Made by a program: the position numbers and the translations under genes
Shown: piece after piece, positions 31,999-41,558 of the stretch
Numbering within the stretch: the first letter of the stretch is position 1
Layout: each line of letters begins with the position of its first letter
Notes under the pieces: model-generated
Database searches by the model: none
The model's input: the letters and a program-made list of their open reading frames with translations, nothing else
What the model was told of the DNA's origin: nothing
NCBI RefSeq assembly: GCF_017301735.1
Contig: NZ_CP071090.1
Location: 10,957,001-11,021,000 of the forward strand
Length of the DNA: 64,000 nucleotides
Source of the DNA: Pyxidicoccus parkwaysis
Lineage (GTDB): Bacteria > Myxococcota > Myxococcia > Myxococcales > Myxococcaceae
Reading direction: 5' to 3'

Positions 31999-34143
31999 CT
32001 ACTTGCCCTTCGCCACCGGAGGCTGCGCCCGGGCCACGGCAATCTCCTGCCGCGTCATCCGCGCGTTCTTCTCGGGGTACCGGAAGGCATAGAACCTGAA
32101 GTCATCCTTCGTGCCGCCGAGGACCTCCGCGCTGATGTCCACCAGCGCCTTGTCTCCACCCTGGTCGACGAATCCAGGCTTCTCCGAGGGATACTCCGTC
32201 GGTTTCTCCGCATGCAGCGCCTTCTGCGCGGCCGGGCTGTAGAAGTAGACGGGGTCTCCACCGTCTCCCGCCATCCGCATGTAGATGGGCGTCACGGCGG
32301 TGATGAGCCGCTCCAGCTTCTCCCGGAACTCGAGCGCTGAAGACGCGGGTGACTTCAGGTAGGCCCGCGCCGCCTCGCAGTTCTTGTGCTTCCGCCCATC
32401 GAACCCCGTCTTCGTGATGACGTCCGTCGGCGTGAGGTGCGCTACCCATTCCTGGCGGCGCGCCACGCGGTTCATGATGGTGTGCGCCACGCCCTTCCAC
32501 GCGGCCTCGCTCTGTCCAATCGCCTCGCCGCACACCGTGCCGACGAAGAGCGAGAACTCCTCCTGCAACTCCGGCGGGACGATGGGAATGGGCGAAGACA
32601 GCCGCTCCGCCTCGCCCGACAGGTCCACCGTGTTCCCCGTGCACACGCCGTTGGCGAACACGCGCGAGACGAACGCGCCGCCCTCGAAGGGCGCGAAGCC
32701 ATGCTCCTTCCCGGGCTCGCTCGCCTCGTAGTCCGCGACGGCCCAGAAGGGCGCCTCCCGCGTGTTCGCCAGCGACGTGGGTTGAATCGCCGCGAACACC
32801 TGCAACCCGGGCACCTTCTTGAGCACCTCCACGTAGTGTCTCGGGAGCTGCTTCAGGTTCAACACCTCACGCTCGAAGGTGTTCTCGCGGGTCGTCACCG
32901 TCACCGTCTGGATTTCCGCCAGCAGTGTCGACACGTCATCCGGCAGGCAGAGCGTGACGGCCGCGTACTGTTTCTCCGTGTGCTGGATGGGAAGGCTCGT
33001 CTCCAGGCGGGTGCTCTCCAGCACGTTCCGGAAGAAGTCGTCCAGCTCCTCGACTCGCCACCCCTCGCCATAGGGCACGCGGACGTAGGTCTTCACCGTC
33101 AGGTCGAGCTCCACGGAGTCGTTGAAGTTCTCGAAGCTGCCCCGGATGCCCAGCCTGCCGCCGTCGAGCCGCACCCCGAAGGACTTCAGTCGCGGCCTCG
33201 GCACTTCGAGCGCGAGTCTTGGCTCAGCGAACACGCCCTCCATGGGTGGCGGCGGCGGCGGTGGCTTCTTGTCTCCCTTCTTCTTCTCAGGGGCAGGCGG
33301 CGCGTCCTTGGGCTTCTTGGTGATGCCCAGCCGGTACTGGAAGCCGAGCGTCGACGAGGACTCCATGCCTCCAATCGCCGCGAGGCGGTTGTTGAGCACC
33401 TCCTTCTCGCCTCCACGGACAGCCAGGAAGCCCACCCGCCACAGCAGCACCTTGGCCGCGTCCGGGTGGCCCACCTCCCACTCGACGTGCAGAGTCGCGG
33501 CCTCGTCCGGGGCCACGCCCTCCACCGGCGTGGGGTAGAGGTCGAGCGTGGCCAGGTGCCCGTTGAAGAGGTTCGTGATGTCCGGCTTGAGCTGGAGGAG
33601 AGAGCCCACCTGCACGCCGCGGACGTGCCGCTCCAGGAAGTCGGGCAGCCAGTCCGATTTCAGCTCCGTGGGCGCGAGGCCGAAGTCGATGCGCGCTCCC
33701 AAATCGAAGGGAATCGCCGCAGCGTCTCCGGGCTTCACCTCGACGGGCTGATTGCCGAAGAGCAGCGGCTCCAGCCGGAAGCCCAGCCGGCCCGTGCCGA
33801 TGAGCCCGAGCTCGTAGACGGAGACGACGAGCGGCTTCATGCCCTCTCCGTCCTTCTCGCGCACCATGAAGCCCTTGCCGTTGGGCGTCAGGCACGTCTC
33901 CCTCCGGTGGGGCACGCGCTTCTCGGCGAAGCAGTCGCTCGTGACAATCCACTCGAGCCGGCAGGGCACGTTGCCCGCTACGTTCTCACTGCTCCCGCCC
34001 ACCAACACCTGCCAGATGTCCGGGTTGAGGAGGGTGGGTTGGGATTGAGGCTCGGGCCGGAGCACCAGGTGCGGCACCGCGCGGATTCGCACCACGCCGT
34101 CGTAGCCGAGCGGAAGCTGGCAGTCGCCGTGAGACTGTTCCAT
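31999..34143 (-). CDS. Large protein with C-terminal SleB-like cell wall hydrolase domain
   Basis: The 714-residue protein has no signal peptide. The first 500 residues are beta-rich and unassigned, with a lysine/proline hinge (KKKGDKKPPPPPPPMEG, about 283-300). From about residue 533 it matches the SleB/Hydrolase_2 fold: LFVGTVCGEAIGQSEAAWKG, VAHTIMNRVARRQEW, then ITKTGFDGRKHKNCEAA. The Glu in CGEA is the expected catalytic residue. SleB-type enzymes are lytic transglycosylases on peptidoglycan. The ATG lies six bases after the stop of the 1,830-residue gene, so they are co-translated. I infer a wall-attacking effector; another use such as envelope remodelling remains possible. Confidence 0.75.
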   Translation of the reverse strand: MEQSHGDCQLPLGYDGVVRIRAVPHLVLRPEPQSQPTLLNPDIWQVLVGGSSENVAGNVPCRLEWIVTSDCFAEKRVPHRRETCLTPNGKGFMVREKDGEGMKPLVVSVYELGLIGTGRLGFRLEPLLFGNQPVEVKPGDAAAIPFDLGARIDFGLAPTELKSDWLPDFLERHVRGVQVGSLLQLKPDITNLFNGHLATLDLYPTPVEGVAPDEAATLHVEWEVGHPDAAKVLLWRVGFLAVRGGEKEVLNNRLAAIGGMESSSTLGFQYRLGITKKPKDAPPAPEKKKGDKKPPPPPPPMEGVFAEPRLALEVPRPRLKSFGVRLDGGRLGIRGSFENFNDSVELDLTVKTYVRVPYGEGWRVEELDDFFRNVLESTRLETSLPIQHTEKQYAAVTLCLPDDVSTLLAEIQTVTVTTRENTFEREVLNLKQLPRHYVEVLKKVPGLQVFAAIQPTSLANTREAPFWAVADYEASEPGKEHGFAPFEGGAFVSRVFANGVCTGNTVDLSGEAERLSSPIPIVPPELQEEFSLFVGTVCGEAIGQSEAAWKGVAHTIMNRVARRQEWVAHLTPTDVITKTGFDGRKHKNCEAARAYLKSPASSALEFREKLERLITAVTPIYMRMAGDGGDPVYFYSPAAQKALHAEKPTEYPSEKPGFVDQGGDKALVDISAEVLGGTKDDFRFYAFRYPEKNARMTRQEIAVARAQPPVAKGK

Positions 34144-34149
34144 GTCTGT

Positions 34150-37100
34150 CTATTCCTCGTCCCGCGTGCGCGTGAAGGGAGCGCTCTCGACGGGCGGAAT
34201 CACCGTCTGCCGCACGGGACTCTTGTTCGCGCGCTGGAGGGTGAAGGTGTAGGGCACGCCCGGCTCGAGCGCCTTGAGGTCCAGGGTGGCGACGAAGTCT
34301 CCTTCGAGGTCGCAGCCGCCGCGCTTCCCGTCCGGCTTCGGGGTGGCGTACCGGAGGTGCTCCGACAGCTTCGGCTTGATGCCCTCCAGGTGCGGGTCCG
34401 CCTTGTCGGGCTTGATGACGATTTCGAACTCGCGGGCGACATTCCAGGCGCGCTCGTCCTTGGAGCCCGGCAGCGGCACCTCGAGGCCCTCGCCGTGGCA
34501 GCGCAGCTCCAGCAGCTCGCCCTTCTGCTCCACCTTCAGCGCGCTCTCCCAGCGCGGTTTGAAGTTGTACGTGCCCGTCGCCTCCAGTTGCTGGGGCTCG
34601 CAGTCCACGCTGTCCGAGACCAGCTCCAGCTTGAACTCCGTCGCACCCTCGACGGGCGTCTGGGGATACGGGATGCGCGCCGAGACGCGCCACTCCGCTA
34701 CGCTGTTGTCTCCCTGGAGGTCGAGCTTCTCCGGCCGCAGCTTCGTGAAGCCCTTGAGGGGCTCCCACTTCGTGCCCTTGGGAGCCTTGCGGGAGAAGGT
34801 GGCGGTGTAGCGGTTCAGGTCCTCCGGCGCGCCGCGAACGCAGGCGGAGAGCTCCAGCTCGCACTGACCGAGCCGGGGCGCGGGCTTGAAGGCGAGGTGC
34901 CTCGCGGGCTCCTTGTCAGTGGCCGCCACCTGTTCGCGCAGGGCCACCTTCCGGTACCGGCCCGGTCCTTCGTGCGTGGCGCGGATGGGCTCGGAGGTCT
35001 TCGCCTTCAGCGCTTCGAACTCCGCCAGGGGGAGGGAGCCATCTCCCTCGCCGGTGTTCTCTCCGGGGCTGCGGTGCAGGAAGGCCTGTCCGTTCAGGGC
35101 CACGAGCTCGAACCAGTAGAAGAGCTCCATGCCGGGCGGCAATTCGCTCTTGTTGAGGCTCTCGAAGATGCGCCCCGGATGGAACGTGGCCACGGCCTGG
35201 TTCTTCGCCGCCGGGTCCACTGTGAGGCGCAGGCGGGACTTCTTCGCCGGGTCGGCCTCCGTCACCTCGAAGCCTCCAGACGCGGCGGCCGCGCGCACCC
35301 GGTCCACCGCGCCCTTGCCGCTGGCGTCGATGACGCAGCTCATTCCCGAAGCTTCTATTCGCTCGATGACGAGGGGCAGCTTCCCGAGCGCCTTCTCGGC
35401 GTGCCACAGCGCCGCGGCGAGGCCGACGTGCAGGCGCTCGCCATGCTCCTTGCGGTACACGGCCTGGAACTCGCTGAACTTCCGCGCGCCCAGCTTGGAG
35501 CCCCTGGCGGAGGGAATGCAGTTGAGGACGTGCTGGCGCTCCGCATCGAAGACCCAGGCAGAGGAGGCCTTCGGCTCGTCGCAGACCATGAGGTCGAACT
35601 CCAGCTTGATGTCTCCCTGGAAGGACCTCGTCAGGGTCCTTGCTCCCGCGACCTTGAAGCGCTCGAGGTCCGCCGCGCTCTGGAGCGTGCAGGCCTGTCC
35701 GTCCGCGCTCAGGTGCAGCAGCGTGAAGGGGACATTCTTCGCCGCGAGCTGGCGCAGGCCCTTCACGAGCCCCCAACCGACCTGGATGTCCATGGCGGCG
35801 AGGCAGTCCTTGTAGCGGACGTGGCCCTCGATGACGTAGAGCCGCTCCTTCTCCTTCAGCAGCACCGAATGTCCTTCGGTCGTCAGGCCGGTGATGAACT
35901 CCGCCTCGCCCGCTGGCCCCTCCAGCACGAACTGCTTCTCGTCGATGACGGGCACCGGCGTGTCGACCACCGCGCGCACCGTGACGGGCAGCACCCGCTC
36001 CGGGTAGGGGCTGCCGGGGCCGGACTCCCGGGTGTCGGTCCGCAGCAGGAGGAACGCGGAGAGCTCCCGGGGCGCCGCGGCCTCGAACGGGAGCCGCCAG
36101 CGCCAGCTCCCGTCCGCCTGCCGCTGCGGACGCTCGGTGAGGACCGCCTCTCCGGGCGTCTGCTCTCCCTGGAGCCTCGGACGGTCCACCGTCACCGTCT
36201 TCGAGAGGAAGGTGGGCTGGGCCTTGGGCTCCAGGGGCCGGGGCGGCTCGGCGGTGTCGGCGACCACCAGGGACCACTTCCCCCAGAAGCCCGCCTGAAC
36301 GGCCTGGACGATATTGCCGCCCGGGCCGTACTCCCGGCCTCCGGCCAGGACGAGCTCCTGGCCGTCCTGCGTGGCCAGCAGCGTGACGCGGTTCTGCTTG
36401 TCGTAGCCGAAGTCCTCGTCGAGGACGACGGCCGTGACGACCTCGCCCACGCGCGGCGCGGCCTCGCGCACCGTCCAGCCGGCGCACAGCGGGCTCGGGT
36501 CCTCCTGCCGGAACGAGGGGACGGTCCAATCATCGCGGACCCACGCCTTGCGCTGCTTGTCGAGCACGTTGAGCAACCACACGGCCGTCACCGGGTGCAG
36601 GTTCTCCAGCCTGCCGCCCGGAGCGAGCCTGCCATCCGCCGCGAAGAGCTTCGGACCCGGGGCGTCGGGCTTCTGGTCGCTCAGGGCGGGAATGCGCGCG
36701 ATGTGCGCCTCCCTCGCCGGGTCGCACCAGGCCAGCTCGGCCACGAGCTTCCGGGCCTCCTCCGAGGTCTCGATTCCCAGTGACGCGTTCACCTTCTCCA
36801 GCACCGTCTTGACGTTCTCGGAGATCCACTCGCTCCTCTGGAGCAGACGCACGTTGCGCCAGCGGCGCGTGATGCCCTCCGCGAGGAGCCGGCCGTCCGT
36901 GGGGGTGCGCAAGAGGACCTGGTCGATGAAGAAGCCTCCCCGGGCCTTGAGCGTCATCCGCTCCGCGAGCGCGGGGACCTTCAGCGAGAGCGGGATGACG
37001 CCGTCCTTCGCGGCACCCAGCTTGTTCCCGTCAATCTGGAGGACAGCGGGCTCGCAGACCTTGCGGCCGTTCTCCTCGCCGCCGCAGCCGCCCCGGGGGC

Positions 37101-39642
37101 ACTCCATGCGCCGCCACTCGCCCGCCACCTCCTGCTCGAAGCACAGCTCCAGCTCGTAGAGTCCTCCGGATGCCAGGCGATTCTGCTCGGGCTTCGGCAG
37201 GAAGTGCGTCTCCACCTCCAGCTTCAGCGGATAGGCGAAGCGGCAGCAGGGGGACACCCAGTCCGGCTTCTCGGCCTCGGGCGCGAACGAGGTGTTCCTG
37301 TCGAGGAGTGAGGCCACCCGTGTCCCGTAGTTCATGCTGCTGCGGGTGATGGTGTCGGCCGCCTCGAAGACTTCCTTCGTGGCCTTGTCGAAGGGCGCGC
37401 GGTCCTCCGGTGGGAGCGCCTGCGTGAGGTGGCGCTGGATTTCGCTCACCTCCAGGAAGTTGTCCTCCTTGTCCTCCGTCACCTCGAAGAACTCGATGGG
37501 GCGGGCGCCGCCCAGGTCGAGCTGCTTCGCCAGCTCCGTGAGCAGCCGGATGCCGTTCTCGGAGTCCTTCTCGGGGCAGAACACCTGGAAGTGGAGGAAC
37601 CCCGAGCGTAGGGTGAACTGCCTGCGCCGTCCCGGCACGTCCGGGTCCGCAGGAACCTGGAAGTTCGCCGGTGGTGTCGCACGCTCCTCGGGAAGGGGCC
37701 CTGCGAAGCCGAGCACCTCTCCCGTGGCCACCGGGAAGAAGGGCTCGTCGAAGGTGGCCACCTTGCCGTGGGCCAGCGCGCCCATCGCGGCCTGGAGGTT
37801 GCCCGGAGGCGCCTTGTAGACCCACTGCACCCGGCCCTTCGCGGTGCGCACGGTGATGGGCTCCGTGGTGCCATCCTCGCGGAGCACCTCGAGCCGCCGG
37901 GGCGCGGACTCGCCCTGGGCCTCGGGCAGCTTCGCGTCCTCGTCGGTGACAGGGCCCGCCGCCCAGCGCAGCGTCCCCGGTGGTGCCTCCGCGGACTCGG
38001 AGACGCAGACCCAGGCGCCGAAGCGCTGGCGGTAGAGCTTCTGGAACCAGGGCACGTCGCGGAAGTACCGGTCCAGCAGCGCGCCCCGGGTCTGCTTCGG
38101 GTCGGTGGCGGCCGGATACACCGGCGAGCGCAGGTGCATGTAGAGCGAGTAGAAGGTGCCCTTGCGGCCGGCGGGCTCCTCCACCTCGTGGCGGAGCAGC
38201 ACGAAGCCCGGCCAACTGCCGAGCGCCTGGGCCACCTCGGGCGCGAGGCTCGAGGAGTTCTCCGCGGGCAGCCGCGCCGCCACGACATAACCCGGGGCCG
38301 CGGCGCTGACGGGAGCCATGGCCTGGTTGGCGGGCGGGAAGAGGTGGACGCCGCCATGCAGGTTCCGCTGCAGGCCGAGCACGTAGTAGCCACCGATGCC
38401 CGTGTCGAGCGACTCGTTGTTGTAATAGCACTGCCACGGATGGCTGGAGGCGGCGTTGCCGCGCAGCGGGAAGCTGTACTTCGGACGGCTGAAGCTGCTG
38501 TCGACCACCTCGGGAGGCACGTCGGTGCGCTTCTGGCGGTAGGCATAGCGCCCGCAGTGCGTATCCGAGTGGTCCAGGATGCGGTCGTACTCCGTCGTCT
38601 TCAATGTCTGGGGGTTCTTCTCGAAGAAGGCCGTCGCACGCACCAGGTTGAAGGAGGCGAAGCCCTTCAGCTTGTAGGAATCCGCTACCAGGCCGGAGCG
38701 CATCCGGAAGAGCGCGTGATGGGGCTTGAGCCGGTGGCCCAGGTCCACGCCCCCTCCCGCATTGGGCGCAGGGAGGAGGTCCTTTGCGAGCTCGAACTTG
38801 GTGGAGGGGTCGGCAGTCACGAGCCAGAGCTGCTTCACGCTCCCCAACTCCAGGATGCAGTAGCCGCAGATGACGATGATGTGGCGAGGGTCGACGTCGT
38901 TCTTCCGGTCCCTGAGCCCAATGCCCGTATAGATGACGACCGGGTTGTTGGCGCGGAGGCAGTCGATGAGATGGGCGAAGCGCTCCCGAGCCTGCTCCTC
39001 GCTCTTCTTGATGTCGTCGGCCAGGTGCCGCAAATCCCTGGGCAGCAGGTGGCCGATGTTCTCCGAGTAGTCGGAGGACGTGCGGTAGCGCAGGACGCCG
39101 CCCACGCCCTTCGGGCGCTCTTTCGGGTCGGCCAGCAGTTGGCTCAGCGGAACGGGGAGCTCACCGTCGTCCGAGGCGTGGTACTGCGAGAAGTTCGACT
39201 GGATTTCGTACTTGCCGCCGTCGGGAATCGCCGCCCAGCCCTTCTTCGGAAGGGAGGGCTCGTAGGGCGGCCCGTAGAAGGCCCGCTCCCCTCCCGGATA
39301 CCGGAGGTCGAGAAGGCACTCCGGGTCCCCCGCGCGTGAGTGCGTGATGTAATGCGGGCGCGGGTCACCGCTCTTGATGAGCTGGAAGTAGTTGTAGACC
39401 ATCGAGGCGGAGGTGCGCCCGCACCAGTCCGGTTTCTGCTCGCCCTGGAGCATCTGCTGGCCCAGGAGGGGCACTTTGAGGACATGCCACTCCCGGGCCT
39501 GGCGTTTGACCTCCTCGGGGAACTCGTAGTTGTCGACAGGAAAGACTCGCATGAGGGTGTCTCCCGCCCTCTCGACGATGTTCGTGTCGACACCGAGCCC
39601 CTTGTTGTCTTCCTTCAGGAAGAACTGCCGCTGAACCCCCAT
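34150..39642 (-). CDS. Giant multidomain protein with C39-like and M23-like regions
   Basis: The 1,830-residue protein begins without a signal peptide. Residues 50-285 resemble a C39-like cysteine peptidase: Cys74 in KPDWCGRTSASMVYNYF, His254 in DPRHIIVICGY, and Asp278 in VTADPS give a plausible triad. Residues 415-510 resemble an M23/LytM peptidase (LHGGVHLFPPAN, APGYVVAARL, GFVLLRHEV, FYSLYMHLRSP), but the normal Asp of HxxxD is His433. The remaining 1,300 residues are mostly beta-rich with scattered Cys, perhaps Ig-like modules. It lies between an SH3 protein gene and the SleB gene in one operon. A secreted wall-active effector is my inference. Confidence 0.7.
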   Translation of the reverse strand: MGVQRQFFLKEDNKGLGVDTNIVERAGDTLMRVFPVDNYEFPEEVKRQAREWHVLKVPLLGQQMLQGEQKPDWCGRTSASMVYNYFQLIKSGDPRPHYITHSRAGDPECLLDLRYPGGERAFYGPPYEPSLPKKGWAAIPDGGKYEIQSNFSQYHASDDGELPVPLSQLLADPKERPKGVGGVLRYRTSSDYSENIGHLLPRDLRHLADDIKKSEEQARERFAHLIDCLRANNPVVIYTGIGLRDRKNDVDPRHIIVICGYCILELGSVKQLWLVTADPSTKFELAKDLLPAPNAGGGVDLGHRLKPHHALFRMRSGLVADSYKLKGFASFNLVRATAFFEKNPQTLKTTEYDRILDHSDTHCGRYAYRQKRTDVPPEVVDSSFSRPKYSFPLRGNAASSHPWQCYYNNESLDTGIGGYYVLGLQRNLHGGVHLFPPANQAMAPVSAAAPGYVVAARLPAENSSSLAPEVAQALGSWPGFVLLRHEVEEPAGRKGTFYSLYMHLRSPVYPAATDPKQTRGALLDRYFRDVPWFQKLYRQRFGAWVCVSESAEAPPGTLRWAAGPVTDEDAKLPEAQGESAPRRLEVLREDGTTEPITVRTAKGRVQWVYKAPPGNLQAAMGALAHGKVATFDEPFFPVATGEVLGFAGPLPEERATPPANFQVPADPDVPGRRRQFTLRSGFLHFQVFCPEKDSENGIRLLTELAKQLDLGGARPIEFFEVTEDKEDNFLEVSEIQRHLTQALPPEDRAPFDKATKEVFEAADTITRSSMNYGTRVASLLDRNTSFAPEAEKPDWVSPCCRFAYPLKLEVETHFLPKPEQNRLASGGLYELELCFEQEVAGEWRRMECPRGGCGGEENGRKVCEPAVLQIDGNKLGAAKDGVIPLSLKVPALAERMTLKARGGFFIDQVLLRTPTDGRLLAEGITRRWRNVRLLQRSEWISENVKTVLEKVNASLGIETSEEARKLVAELAWCDPAREAHIARIPALSDQKPDAPGPKLFAADGRLAPGGRLENLHPVTAVWLLNVLDKQRKAWVRDDWTVPSFRQEDPSPLCAGWTVREAAPRVGEVVTAVVLDEDFGYDKQNRVTLLATQDGQELVLAGGREYGPGGNIVQAVQAGFWGKWSLVVADTAEPPRPLEPKAQPTFLSKTVTVDRPRLQGEQTPGEAVLTERPQRQADGSWRWRLPFEAAAPRELSAFLLLRTDTRESGPGSPYPERVLPVTVRAVVDTPVPVIDEKQFVLEGPAGEAEFITGLTTEGHSVLLKEKERLYVIEGHVRYKDCLAAMDIQVGWGLVKGLRQLAAKNVPFTLLHLSADGQACTLQSAADLERFKVAGARTLTRSFQGDIKLEFDLMVCDEPKASSAWVFDAERQHVLNCIPSARGSKLGARKFSEFQAVYRKEHGERLHVGLAAALWHAEKALGKLPLVIERIEASGMSCVIDASGKGAVDRVRAAAASGGFEVTEADPAKKSRLRLTVDPAAKNQAVATFHPGRIFESLNKSELPPGMELFYWFELVALNGQAFLHRSPGENTGEGDGSLPLAEFEALKAKTSEPIRATHEGPGRYRKVALREQVAATDKEPARHLAFKPAPRLGQCELELSACVRGAPEDLNRYTATFSRKAPKGTKWEPLKGFTKLRPEKLDLQGDNSVAEWRVSARIPYPQTPVEGATEFKLELVSDSVDCEPQQLEATGTYNFKPRWESALKVEQKGELLELRCHGEGLEVPLPGSKDERAWNVAREFEIVIKPDKADPHLEGIKPKLSEHLRYATPKPDGKRGGCDLEGDFVATLDLKALEPGVPYTFTLQRANKSPVRQTVIPPVESAPFTRTRDEE

Positions 39643-39681
39643 GAAATGCCACTCCCCCTCTGATGCACGATGCTGGCGGCC

Positions 39682-40956
39682 CTACATTTCGGTCTCGCTA
39701 CACTCAGACCTGTCAATCCGGAAGTTGTGTCTGGTGTTGGCGGCGAGGTAGGACTTGCGGCCGCCGTGGGGCTTCCGCTCCCAGTCAGACACGTTGGCAT
39801 CGGCCGTGGGCCAGGTGACGGTCAACGACGCCGAGTGTCCCCCCCGTGAGCTCAACTCGAACTGAAAGCCGGTGGCGGTCTTCGCGATGCTGGCGACACG
39901 CAGGACCTCGTCATTGGACTCGCCGGACCCCGCGAGCCTGTGCCACCAGACGCTCGCCCGTCGATGGAGGTCCACGCGGAGCTCGGCGCCCATGAGCCCG
40001 CCGCAGCCGAAGCGGAGGAAGCGCTCACCGTCTTCCGTTTCCGAAATCTCGAGCCAGCGGTTGGGCAACGACTGGAAGAGCCGGAGTGCCTCCAGGCTCA
40101 GTGCGGGCATGTCCGGAGACTCCTGATGGAGCTCGTCATACTTCCTGAAATCCGGAGTGGCGGTGCGCGCGCCCTGCTGCAGTGCGCGCTTGAGCGGCTC
40201 GGACACCGCCGAGCTGCTTCGCGACTCGATGGCGACGAGGAACTCCTCATCCGTGTCGTTGAGCTCGTCCTGCCCGTTGATTGAACCGAAGCCCCCGGCA
40301 TAGACGACGAGCTCGCCGCCCCGGTACATGGCGCTGACGAAGCCGGCGTCGCGAAACTCGATTCGGTGCCAGTCGAAGTCCAGCTTCTCCAGCTCGCGCA
40401 GCAGGGCGGCTTCGCCCGACTCGCGCTTCAGCTTGGGGTAGCTCGACTCCACCTCCCGCATCACCCTGAAGCGCTCGCGGAAGCCCCCCTTTCTTCGGTT
40501 TCGTTCCCGGTCCTTTAGAAGCTGCTCGAAGCTGACGTCGAAGAAGAGGTCCGACACGAGCTTCAGGGCCTGTGCATTCTCGGAGTCCAGCGTCGCCGCG
40601 CGCATGGCGGCGTCCAGCCGCACCTTCGCGGCCTGGGTGGCGTCCTGCGCCTGTGCGAGGAGCGCCTCGATGGTGGGCTTCTGCGCACCGACGAGGGACT
40701 TCAGCGTGAAGCCCTCCGCGTCACCGCACTTCAGACGCACCCACTGCTTGGGCGCGCTCTTCACCTGCTGGCACTCGGTGCCGATGGTGACCTTGGCCAC
40801 CACCTTGGCGTTGGTGGCGGCCTTGTCGCGCAGATTGACTTCGGAGCCCTGGATGTAGACGGGCTTGCCTGTCTGAGCCCACGTCGTCGGGGAGCTCAGC
40901 GCCACCATGCAGGCGGCCCAGAAGGAGAGGGTGCGCCGGCGGGTCATCTGCTTCAT
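39682..40956 (-). CDS. Secreted SH3-domain protein
   Basis: The 424-residue protein has a signal peptide (MKQMTRRRTLSFWAACMVAL then SSPTTWA). A bacterial SH3 domain follows (about 32-90, VYIQGSEVNLRDKAATNAKV, KQWVRLKCGDAEGFTLKSLV). A helical segment with TPR-like character (about 95-200) and a C-terminal beta-rich domain with paired Cys complete it. It is the gene before the giant protein, 39 bases away on the same strand. SH3b domains often bind cell-wall peptides, so it may anchor to or shield the wall. An immunity or adaptor role for the two downstream proteins is possible but unsupported by sequence. Confidence 0.75.
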   Translation of the reverse strand: MKQMTRRRTLSFWAACMVALSSPTTWAQTGKPVYIQGSEVNLRDKAATNAKVVAKVTIGTECQQVKSAPKQWVRLKCGDAEGFTLKSLVGAQKPTIEALLAQAQDATQAAKVRLDAAMRAATLDSENAQALKLVSDLFFDVSFEQLLKDRERNRRKGGFRERFRVMREVESSYPKLKRESGEAALLRELEKLDFDWHRIEFRDAGFVSAMYRGGELVVYAGGFGSINGQDELNDTDEEFLVAIESRSSSAVSEPLKRALQQGARTATPDFRKYDELHQESPDMPALSLEALRLFQSLPNRWLEISETEDGERFLRFGCGGLMGAELRVDLHRRASVWWHRLAGSGESNDEVLRVASIAKTATGFQFELSSRGGHSASLTVTWPTADANVSDWERKPHGGRKSYLAANTRHNFRIDRSECSETEM

Positions 40957-41140
40957 CGTCCGTTCCTCGGGGCATGCGCTGGCGAGCAGGCGCCGCGGCG
41001 GCAGGGAAGTATGGGCGCCCTTCCTGACACGGAAGACCGCGTCGCCAGTGCGGAGACGAAGCCTGAGGGACGCCCCGTCCTGTGGTCAAGGACGGCACCG
41101 CCCGCCCGGGTATTCAGGTGCGACAGGCTCGGCTGCCTCC

Positions 41141-41425
41141 TCACTCGGTGTGCTCCATCACGTCACTCGCGGGCGGGTGGATGACCCTCCACTCGCGCGA
41201 GTCGGACATACCGACCATACGGACCGGCCTCGCCTCGTTGGTCGAGTGGGCGTCGCCCTCCGGGGCCAGACGCTCGGACGACGACCAGGAAAATCCACTC
41301 CCTCCGTCTTCATGGGTGGGGGCCGTCCTTGCCCCACGACCCGTTCCTTCCTGTCCCGAGCAAGCCGCAATCGACAGAAACACAGACAAAGCCGCGCGGC
41401 TTCCCCGTTTTGAAGTCACCCGCAT
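41141..41425 (-). CDS. Small lipoprotein
   Basis: The 94-residue product has a basic start, a short hydrophobic stretch and a lipobox (SKRGSRAALSVFLSIAAC, Cys22), followed by a polar region with no recognised domain. It lies ahead of the SH3, giant and SleB-like genes on the same strand with about 185 bases before the SH3 gene. It diverges from the LysM gene. It might be the first gene of that operon or a separate unit. Its small size and envelope location would fit an immunity or accessory protein, which is inference. Confidence 0.6.
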   Translation of the reverse strand: MRVTSKRGSRAALSVFLSIAACSGQEGTGRGARTAPTHEDGGSGFSWSSSERLAPEGDAHSTNEARPVRMVGMSDSREWRVIHPPASDVMEHTE

Positions 41426-41558
41426 CCACCCTCCGGGGCAGTGAGTACCGCAAATCCTCTCACGGCGTCATGGGTGTGGACTGACTTCGCCACGGATTGT
41501 TTTCGACTCATGGACTCCTGTCAGACACGCATGAGAGTGTCTGTCTCAATCATTCATC

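Noticed and set aside
32386-36783. Plus-strand open frame of 1,465 codons opposite the SleB-like and giant genes
   Set aside because: It is a shadow of GC-rich coding sequence on the minus strand; the translation is rich in R, H, L and V without domains, and the opposite frames have clear catalytic motifs.
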